From Archivesica marissinica (taxonomy: Eukaryota > Mollusca > Bivalvia > Venerida > Vesicomyidae), in NCBI GenBank assembly GCA_014843695.1, contig CM026386.1, positions 81,946,129 through 82,010,128 of the forward strand: a stretch of DNA of 64,000 nt, in the 5' to 3' direction. Position numbers and translations under genes: made by a program. Positions 53,482-64,000 of this stretch are shown one piece after another. Below the pieces are notes generated by a model. It was not told where the DNA came from, ran no database searches, and was given only the letters and a program-made list of their open reading frames with translations. Every line of letters begins with the position of its first letter. Positions within the stretch are counted from its first letter, which is position 1.

Positions 53482-53580
53482 GTATAGCAATTGTTGTACA
53501 AAGGATGCTGTGGTCTAAAATTTCACATCTACCCACAGGGCATCAAGTTTGACGTACAGAATTATACAATTTCATTACTG

Positions 53581-53840
53581 TCCATACTCGCCTATAAGGC
53601 GATCTCGCTTATAAGATAACCCCCTACTTAGTCCTGAGATCTGTGAGTTTTGGCATGCACTCGCATATAAGATGGGTTGATAAAATGGACACCGGACACA
53701 AGTATAAATTTCAAGTCGAGGAACATTTTCAGTGTTTTTTTTCTAGAATGTAATTATGCATACCATTTTCAAGGCCATAATAATAATAATTTTGAGGGAA
53801 TAATCTGGTGGTAAAACTCATCTAATATGCGAGAGTATGG
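53581..53840. mobile_element. Probable MITE with CCATACTCGCCTATAAG ends
   Basis: Left end TCCATACTCGCCTATAAGGC plus GATCTCGCTTATAAGATAAC; right end TCTAATATGCGAGAGTATGG, inverted CCATACTCTCGCATATTAGA. The inverted repeats are imperfect but collinear. An internal copy of GCACTCGCATATAAGATGGG is present. Non-coding. Confidence 0.6.
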
Positions 53841-53944
53841 AAGGTAAATATGTATCATCCTAGCCTCAATATGGTGTAGAGAGGAACTAGTTTCTATTTG
53901 GTCTTAGTAAAGTATAATATTTCAATTTTGTTGGGTTTCCCATA

Positions 53945-54254
53945 TTCCTTTATTCCACATACATGAAGACTCTGTACAACCACTTTATCCACACCACATA
54001 GACACCACATAGACACCACATAGACACTAGACACCACATAGACACCACATAGACACTAGATACCACATAGACACTAGACACCACATAGACACCACATAGA
54101 CACAACATAGACACCACATATACACATAGACACCACATAGACACCACATAGACAAATTCCTTTATTCCACGTACATGAAGACGCTGTACAACCACTTTAT
54201 CCACACCACATAGACACCACATAGACACCACATAGACACCACATAGACCAGGGT
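53945..54254. repeat. ACCACATAGACACC array with a duplicated leader
   Basis: Eleven-base ACCACATAGAC units with TAGACACTAGAC insertions, in two blocks. Each block starts with the same leader, ATTCCTTTATTCCACATACA through CTCTGTACAACCACTTTATC (53945 and 54157). Runs nearly into the second gap. Confidence 0.88.
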
Positions 54255-54265
54255 TGGAAAAATGA

Positions 54266-55265
54266 NNNNNNNNNNNNNNNNNNNNNNNNNNNNNNNNNNN
54301 NNNNNNNNNNNNNNNNNNNNNNNNNNNNNNNNNNNNNNNNNNNNNNNNNNNNNNNNNNNNNNNNNNNNNNNNNNNNNNNNNNNNNNNNNNNNNNNNNNNN
54401 NNNNNNNNNNNNNNNNNNNNNNNNNNNNNNNNNNNNNNNNNNNNNNNNNNNNNNNNNNNNNNNNNNNNNNNNNNNNNNNNNNNNNNNNNNNNNNNNNNNN
54501 NNNNNNNNNNNNNNNNNNNNNNNNNNNNNNNNNNNNNNNNNNNNNNNNNNNNNNNNNNNNNNNNNNNNNNNNNNNNNNNNNNNNNNNNNNNNNNNNNNNN
54601 NNNNNNNNNNNNNNNNNNNNNNNNNNNNNNNNNNNNNNNNNNNNNNNNNNNNNNNNNNNNNNNNNNNNNNNNNNNNNNNNNNNNNNNNNNNNNNNNNNNN
54701 NNNNNNNNNNNNNNNNNNNNNNNNNNNNNNNNNNNNNNNNNNNNNNNNNNNNNNNNNNNNNNNNNNNNNNNNNNNNNNNNNNNNNNNNNNNNNNNNNNNN
54801 NNNNNNNNNNNNNNNNNNNNNNNNNNNNNNNNNNNNNNNNNNNNNNNNNNNNNNNNNNNNNNNNNNNNNNNNNNNNNNNNNNNNNNNNNNNNNNNNNNNN
54901 NNNNNNNNNNNNNNNNNNNNNNNNNNNNNNNNNNNNNNNNNNNNNNNNNNNNNNNNNNNNNNNNNNNNNNNNNNNNNNNNNNNNNNNNNNNNNNNNNNNN
55001 NNNNNNNNNNNNNNNNNNNNNNNNNNNNNNNNNNNNNNNNNNNNNNNNNNNNNNNNNNNNNNNNNNNNNNNNNNNNNNNNNNNNNNNNNNNNNNNNNNNN
55101 NNNNNNNNNNNNNNNNNNNNNNNNNNNNNNNNNNNNNNNNNNNNNNNNNNNNNNNNNNNNNNNNNNNNNNNNNNNNNNNNNNNNNNNNNNNNNNNNNNNN
55201 NNNNNNNNNNNNNNNNNNNNNNNNNNNNNNNNNNNNNNNNNNNNNNNNNNNNNNNNNNNNNNNNN
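54266..55265. other. Assembly gap of 1000 N
   Basis: Exactly 1000 undetermined bases. An 11-bp repeat lies left and the 37-bp satellite starts immediately at the right edge, so the true left boundary of the satellite is unknown. A Robo 3' exon could be hidden here, though nothing shows it. Confidence 1.
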
Positions 55266-58200
55266 AACATACCACACTATTCAATGTCTCATGCAGCTAT
55301 TCAACATACCACACTATTCAATGTCGCATACAGCTATTCAACATACCACACTATTCAATGTATCATACAGCTATTCAACATACCACACTATTCAATGTAT
55401 CATACAGCTATTCAACATACCACACTATTCAATGTATCATACAGCTATTCAACATACCACACTATTCAATGTCTCATACAGCTATTCAACATACCACACT
55501 ATTCAATGTATCATACAGCTATTCAACATACCACACTATTCAATGTCGCATACAGCTATTCAACATACCACACTATTCAATGTCTCATACAGCTATTCAA
55601 CATACCACACTATTCAATGTCTCATACAGCTATTCAACATACCACACTATTCAATGTACCATACAGCTATTCAACATACCACACTATTCAATGTATCATA
55701 CAGCTATTCAACATATCACACTATTCAATGTCTCATACAGCTATTCAACATACCACACTATTCAATGTCGCATGCAGCTATTCAACATACCACACTATTC
55801 AATGTCGCATACAGCTATTCAACATACCACACTATTCAATGTATCATACAGCTATTCAACATACCACACTATTCAATGTACCATGCAGCTATTCAACATA
55901 CAACACTATTCAACATACCACACTATTCAATGTCTCATACAGCTATTCAACATACCAAACTATTCAATGTATCATGCAGCTATTCAACATACCACACTAT
56001 TCAATGTACCATACAGCTATTCAACATACCACACTATTCAATGTCGCATACAGCTATTCAACATACCACACTATTCAATGTCGCATACAGCTATTCAACA
56101 TACCACACTATTCAATGTATCATACAGCTATTCAACATACCACACTATTCAATGTATCATACAGCTATTCAACATACCACACTATTCAATGTATCATGCA
56201 GCTATTCAACATACCACACTATTCAACATACCACACTATTCAATGTCGCATAACGCTATTCAGCATACCACACTATTCAATGTATCATACAGCTATTCAA
56301 CATACCACACTATTCCATGTAGCATACAGCTATTCAACATACCACACTATTCAATGTACCATACAGCTATTCAACATACCACACTATTCAATGTCGCATA
56401 CAGCTATTCAACATACCACACTATTCAATGTATCATGTAGCTATTCACCATACCACACTATTCAATGTCTCATACAGCTATTCAACATACCACACTATTC
56501 AATGTCACAACAGCTATTCAACATACCACACTATTCAATGTATCATACAGCTATTCAACATACCACACTATTCAATGTATCATGCAGCTATTCAACATAC
56601 CACACTATTCAATGTATCATGCAGCTATTCAACATACCACACTATTCAATGTCGCATACAGCTATTCAACATACCACACTATTCAATGTACCATACAGCT
56701 ATTCAACATACCACACTATTCAATGTATCATACAGCTATTCAACATACCACACTATTCAATGTATCATACAGCTATTCAACATACCACACTATTCAATGT
56801 ATCATACAGCTATTCAACATACCACACTATTCAATGTATCATACAGCTATTCAACATACCACACTATTCAATGTCGCATACAGCTATTCAACATACCACA
56901 CTATTCAATGTCGCATACAGCTATTCAACATACCACACTATTCAATGTATCATGCAGCTATTCAACATACCACACTATTAAATGTACCATACAGCTATTC
57001 AACATACCACACTATTCAATGTATCATGCAGCTATTCAACATACCACACTATTCAACATACCGCACTATTCAATGTCCCATAAAGCTATTCAGCATACCA
57101 CACTATTCAATGTATCATACAGCTATTCAACATACCACACTATTCCATGTAGCATACAGCTATTCAACATACCACACTATTCAATGTACCATACAGCTAT
57201 TCAACATACCACACTATTCAATGTCGCATACAGCCATTCAACATACCACACTATTCAATGTATCATGTAGCTATTCAACATACCACACTATTCAATGTCT
57301 CATACAGCTATTCAACATACCACACTCTTCAATGTCTCATACAGCTATTCAACATACCACACTATTCAATGTATCATACAGCTATTCAACATACCACACT
57401 ATTCAATGTACCATACAGCTATTCAACATACCACACTATTCAATGTATCATGCAGCTATTCAACATACCACACTATTCAATGTATCATACAGCTATTCAA
57501 CATACCACACTATTCAATGTATCATACAGCTATTCAACATACCACACTATTCAATGTCGCATGCAGCTATTCAACATACCACACTATTCCATGTATCATA
57601 CAGCTATTCAACATACCACACTATTCAATGTACATCAGCTATTCAACATACAACACTATTCAACATACTTTTGTATCATACAGCTATTCAACATACCACA
57701 CTATTCAATGTATCATACAGCTATTCAACATACCACACTATTCAATGTATCATACAGCTATTCAACATACCACACTATTCAATGTATCATACAGCTATTC
57801 AACATACCACACTATTCAATGTATCATACAGCTATTCAACATACCACACTATTCAATGTATCATACAGCTATTCAACATACCACACTATTCAATGTCATA
57901 CAGCTATTCAACATACCACACTATTCAATGTATCATACAGCTATTCAACATACCACACTATTCAATGTACCATACAGCTATTCAACATACCACACTATTC
58001 AATGTATCATACAGCTATTCAACATACCACACTATTCAATGTATCATACAGCTATTCAACATACCACACTATTCAATGTAGCATACAGCTATTCAACATA
58101 CCACACTATTCAATGTACCATACAGCTATTCAACATACCACACTATTCAATGTCGCATACAGCTATTCAACATACCACACTATTCAATGTATCATACAGC

Positions 58201-61200
58201 TATTCAACATACCACACTATTCAATGTATCATACAGCTATTCAACATACCACACTATTCAATGTATCATACAGCTATTCAACATACCACACTATTCAATG
58301 TCGCATACAGCTATTCAACATACCACACTATTCAATGTATCATACAGCTATTCAACATACCACACTATTCAATGTATCATGCAGCTATTCAACATACCAC
58401 ACTATTCAATGTGCATACAGCTATTCAACATACCACACTATTCAATGTATCATACAGCTATTCAACATACCACACTATTCAATGTATCATACAGCTATTC
58501 AACATACCACACTATTCAATGTATCATGCAGCTATTCAACATACCACACTATTCAATGTCGCATACAGCTATTCAACATACCACACTATTCAATGTCGCA
58601 TACAGCTATTCAACATACCACACTATTCAATGTATCATACAGCTATTCAACATACCACACTATTCAATGTATCATACAGCTATTCAACATACCACACTAT
58701 TCCATGTACCATACAGCTAATCAGCATACCACACTATTCAATGTATCATACAGCTATTCAACATACCACACTATTCCATGTAGCATACAGCTATTCAACA
58801 TACCACACTATTCAATGTACCATACAGCTATTCAACATACCACACTATTCAATGTCGCATACAGCTATTCAACATACCACACTATTCAATGTATCATGCA
58901 GCTATTCAACATACCACACTATTCAATGTATCATACAGCTATTCAACATACCACACTATTCAATGTATCATACAGCTATTCAACATACCACACTATTCAA
59001 TGTATCATGCAGCTATTCAACATACGACACTATTCCATGTACCATACAGCTAATCAGCATACCACACTATTCAATGTATCATACAGCTATTCAACATACC
59101 ACACTATTCCATGTAGCATACAGCTATTCAACATACCACACTATTCAATGTACCATACAGCTATTCAACATACCACACTATTCAATGTCGCATACAGCCA
59201 TTCAACATACCACACTATTCAATGTATCATGTAGCTATTCAACATACCACACTATTCAATGTCTCATACAGCTATTCAACATACCACACTATTCAATGTA
59301 TCATACAGCTATTCAACATACCACACTATTCAATGTATCATACAGCTATTCAACATATCACACTATTCAATGTATCATACAGCTATTCAACATACCACAC
59401 TATTCAATGTACCATGCAGCTATTCAACATACCACACTATTCAATGTCTCATGCAGCTATTCAACATACCACACTATTCAATGTACCATACAGCTATTCA
59501 ACATATCACACTATTCAATGTCTCATACAGCTATTCAACATACCACACTATTCAATGTCGCATGCAGCTATTCAACATACCACACTATTCAATGTACCAT
59601 ACAGCTATTCAACATACCACACTATTCAATGTATCATACAGCTATTCAACATACCACACTATTCAATGTATCATACAGCTATTCAACATACCACACTATT
59701 CAATGTATCATACAGCTATTCAACATACCACACTATTCAATGTATCATACAGCTATTCAACATACCACACTATTCAATGTCTCATACAGCTATTCAACAT
59801 ACCACACTATTCAATGTATCATACAGCTATTCAACATACCACACTATTCAATGTATCATACAGCTATTCAACATACCACACTATTCAATGTATCATACAG
59901 CTATTCAACATACCACACTCTTCAATGTATCATACAGCTATTCAACATACCACACTATTCAATGTATCATACAGCTATTCAACATACCACACTATTCCAT
60001 GTACCATACAGCTAATCAGCATACCACACTATTCAATGTATCATACAGCTATTCAACATACCACACTATTCCATGTAGCATACAGCTATTCAACATACCA
60101 CACTATTCAATGTACCATACAGCTATTCAACATACCACACTATTCAATGTAGCATACAGCTATTCAACATACCACACTATTCAATGTATCATACAGCTAT
60201 TCAACATACCACACTATTCAATGTCTCATACAGCTATTCAACATACCACACTATTCAATGTATCATACAGCTATTCAACATACCACACTATTCAATGTAT
60301 CATGCAGCTATTCAACATACCACACTATTCAATGTCGCATACAGCTATTCAACATACCACACTATTCAATGTATCATACAGCTATTCAACATACCACACT
60401 ATTCAATGTATCATACAGCTATTCAACATACCACACTATTCAATGTATCATACAGCTATTCAACATACCACACTATTCAATGTACATACAGCTATTCAAC
60501 ATACACACTATTCAATGTATCATACAGCTATTCAACATACCACACTATTCAATGTATCATACAGCTATTCAACATACCACACTATTCAATGTATCATACA
60601 GCTATTCAACATACCACACTATTCAATGTATCATGCAGCTATTCAACATACGACACTATTCCATGTACCATACAGCTAATCAGCATACCACACTATTCAA
60701 TGTATCATACAGCTATTCAACATACCACACTATTACATGTAGCATACAGCTATTCAACATACCACACTATTCAATGTATCATACAGCTATTCAACATACC
60801 ACACTATTCAATGTCTCATACAGCTATTCAACATACCACACTATTCAATGTATCATACAGCTATTCAACATACCACACTATTCAATGTAACATACAGCTA
60901 TTCAACATACCACACTATTCAATGTATCATACAGCTATTCAACATACCACACTATTCAATGTATCATACAGCTATTCAACATACCACACTATTCAATGTC
61001 TCATACAGCTATTCAACATACCACACTATTCAATGTACCATACAGCTATTCAACATACCACACTATTCAATGTATCATACAGCTATTCAACATACCACAC
61101 TATTCAATGTATCATACAGCTATTCAACATACCACACTATTCAATGTACCATGCAGCTATTCAACATAACACTTTCACATACCACACTATTCAATGTCGC

Positions 61201-63534
61201 ATACAGCTATTCAACATACCACACTATTCAATGTATCATGCAGCTATTCAACATACCACACTATTCAATGTATCATACAGCTATTCAACATACCACACTA
61301 TTCAATGTATCATACAGCTATTCAACATACCACACTATTCAATGTATCATACAGCTATTCAACATACCACACTATTCAATGTATCATACAGCTATTCAAC
61401 ATACCACACTATTCAATGTATCATACAGCTATTCAACATACCACACTATTCAATGTCTCATACAGCTATTCAACATACCACACTATTCAATGTATCATAC
61501 AGCTATTCAACATACCACACTATTCAATGTATCATACAGCTATTCAACATACCACACTATTCAATGTCTCATACAGCTATTCAACATACCACACTATTCA
61601 ATGTCGCATGCAGCTATTCAACATACAACACTATTCCATGTCGCATACAGCTATTCAACATACCACACTATTCAATGTATCATACAGCTATTCAACATAC
61701 CACACTATTCAATGTACCATGCAGCTATTCAACATACAACACTATTCAACTACCACACTATTCAATGTCTCATACAGCTATTCAACATACCACACTATTC
61801 AATGTCTCATACAGCTATTCAACATACCACACTATTCAATGTATCATGCAGCTATTCAACATACCACACTATTCAATGTATCATACAGCTATTCAACATA
61901 CCACACTATTCAATGTCGCATACAGCTATTCAACATACCACACTATTCAATGTATCATACAGCTATTCAACATATCACACTATTCAATGTATCATACAGC
62001 TATTCAACATACCACACTATTCAATGTATCATACAGCTATTCAACATACCACACTATTCAATGTATCATACAGCTATTCAACATACCACACTATTCAATG
62101 TATCATACAGCTATTCAACATACCACACTATTCAATGTCTCATACAGCTATTCAACATACCACACTATTCAATGTAGCATACAGCTATTCAACATACCAC
62201 ACTATTCAATGTATCATACAGCTATTCAACATACCACACTATTCAATGTATCATACAGCTATTCAACATATCACACTATTCAATGTATCATACAGCTATT
62301 CAACATACCACACTATTCAATGTCGCATGCAGCTATTCAACATACAACACTATTCAATGTCGCATACAGCTATTCAACATACCACACTATTCAATGTATC
62401 ATACAGCTATTCAACATACCACACTATTCAATGTATCATACAGCTATTCAACATACCACACTATTCAATGTCGCATACAGCTATTCAACATACCACACTA
62501 TTCAATGTATCATACAGCTATTCAACATACCACACTATTCAATGTATCATACAGCTATTCAACATACCACACTATTCAATGTATCATACAGCTATTCAAC
62601 ATACCACACTATTCAATGTATCATGCAGCTATTCAACATACCACACTATTCAATGTATCATGCAGCTATTCAACATACCACACTATTCAATGTCGCATAC
62701 AGCTATTCAACATACCACACTATTCAATGTATCATACAGCTATTCAACATACCACACTATTCAATGTATCATACAGCTATTCAACATACCACACTATTCA
62801 ATGTATCATACAGCTATTCAACATACCACACTATTCAATGTATCATACAGCTATTCAACATACCACACTATTCAATGTATCATACAGCTATTCAACATAC
62901 CACACTATTCAATGTATCATACAGCTATTCAACATACCACACTATTCAATGTCTCATACAGCTATTCAACATACCACACTATTCAATGTAGCATACAGCT
63001 ATTCAACATACCACACTATTCAATGTATCATACAGCTATTCAACATACCACACTATTCAATGTATCATACAGCTATTCAACATACCACACTATTCAATGT
63101 ATCATACAGCTATTCAACATACCACACTATTCAATTACCATACAGCTATTCAACATACCACACTATTCAATGTATCATACAGCTATTCAACATACCACAC
63201 TATTCAATGTCTCATACAGCTATTCAACATACCACACTATTCAATGTATCATGCAGCTATTCAACATACCACACTATTCAATGTAGCATACAGCTATTCA
63301 ACATACCACACTATTCAATGTATCATACAGCTATTCAACATACCACACTATTCAATGTACCATACAGCTATTCAACATACCATTCAACATACCACACTAT
63401 TCAATGTATCATACAGCTATTCAACATACCACACTATTCAATGTATCATACAGCTATTCAACATACCACACTATTCAATGTATCATGCAGCTATTCAACA
63501 TACCACACTATTCAATGTATCATACAGCTATTCA
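55266..63534. repeat. 37-bp satellite array, 8.3 kb
   Basis: About 223 units of AACATACCACACTATTCAAT plus GTATCATACAGCTATTC. Variable positions follow ATGT: TATC, CTC, CGC, ACC, AGC; and ATACAGC or ATGCAGC. Rare marked units (TATTCCATGTAGCATAC) recur at about 56311, 57141, 58772, 59105 and 60067, showing higher-order duplications of hundreds of bases. The unit has no stop in any of the three + frames and 37 is not a multiple of 3, so all three frames stay open and yield ORFs up to 935 codons. These are not genes. Confidence 0.97.
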
Positions 63535-64000
63535 AGTAACTAAATTAGTCAGTACCTTCAACAACGGCCAACAGCAACACACGACAGTAATGTCGCTGCT
63601 AGTGGTTGATTGGAATTACAACTTGAGGAAAGTGTAAGAATAGTTCGAGGCTGATCACAGCAGAAGCATTATTGAACAGGTACAATCACGGACTGAACTT
63701 ACAATCTTATTTCTGTCCTATAATGCAGCGTCCATTCTCTGCATTACATCGACTCAAGGCCTGTAGTAACATGCTTTGTTTCTGAATTAGGAAAGTCAAG
63801 GTTTTAAAAAAATCGACTCCGGAATACAGATTTGTAATAAATACGGAGAACATAGCAATCTGTAGGGACATGTTGAAGATTTTATTACCAATTAGCACGA
63901 GATGGTTGTTGACATGTTTATACCGTACTCTTAATAGGGAATACAAAGAGAATGTAAAACTGAAGAATTAAAATCATAAAATCTGTCGGAAAGGATGTTA
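63535..64000. other. Unique sequence after the satellite, no gene recognised
   Basis: Non-repetitive AT-rich sequence. I looked for a Robo C-terminal exon (a proline-rich CC3) in phase 1 and found none. Short open frames here have no motif support. Confidence 0.5.

Noticed and set aside
51135..52335. Repeated CAG|GTAGGT as alternative donors extending the CC2 exon.
   Set aside because: An in-frame stop (TAA) lies immediately after 51107 in the exon frame, so extension into the array would end translation. No acceptors within units.
15055..56253. ORFs that run through N blocks.
   Set aside because: Undetermined bases cannot contain stops, so these are gap artefacts.
55266..63534. CRISPR-like regular spacing.
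   Set aside because: The sequence is eukaryotic, and units are contiguous and variable inside the unit, with no unique spacers and no cas genes.
55284..63543. Very long + strand ORFs (up to 935 codons) rich in YSTYHTIQC, FNIPHYSM and IQHTTLFNV.
   Set aside because: They are the three reading phases of one stop-free 37-bp satellite, overlap each other completely, and have no unique domain, splice or start context.

Overview
The window looks like eukaryotic, probably molluscan and most likely bivalve, nuclear DNA. It is AT-rich, has split genes with GT-AG introns, and carries several tRNA-derived SINE families, LINE 3' ends, many short inverted-repeat transposons and many minisatellites. The species assignment is inference from repeat style and protein similarity. 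Two runs of exactly 1000 N (15112-16111, 54266-55265) are scaffold gaps.

One gene runs through the window on the + strand: a Roundabout (Robo) axon-guidance receptor. I can place 22 exons between 5591 and 53481. All join in frame and encode about 1474 residues in the canonical Robo order: five Ig domains (5591-36336), three fibronectin type III domains (37684-43008), one membrane-spanning exon (44125-44311), and a cytoplasmic tail (44892-53481) with a clear CC1 motif (TPYATT), a clear CC2 motif (NWNDVLPPPPTHPP) and the conserved EDFASAVARAAELSGL block. The exon(s) for the start codon and signal peptide lie upstream of the window or were not recognised. The CC3/C-terminal exons and 3' UTR are expected beyond 64000. 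I see no other convincing host gene on either strand.

The introns are mostly repeats. Summing the intervals below, minisatellites cover about 28.7 kb of the 62 kb of known sequence. The largest are a 34-37 bp array (9578-15111, into a gap), a 38/40 bp array (32255-35970) and a 37 bp satellite (55266-63534). Most long ORFs here are artefacts of stop-free tandem repeats. Four SINE families, at least three LINE 3' remnants and several MITE families (four sharing TTAA-CCYTTT-like ends) fill the rest.

The best lead is at 41473-42480. The 3' end of the FN3-3 exon and its 5' splice site have been tandemly duplicated into 14 units of 61 bp. Most units carry a potential 30-nt, in-frame, stop-free micro-exon with both an acceptor (TTTTAG) and a donor (CAG|GTAATG). 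Other leads are a GC-rich 26-bp minisatellite that appears to have grown from the B-box half of a SINE head, transposon ends sitting 20-65 bp upstream of at least seven Robo acceptors, minisatellites starting just after Robo donors, a phase-symmetric candidate cassette exon, and two in-frame alternative acceptors for Ig5.
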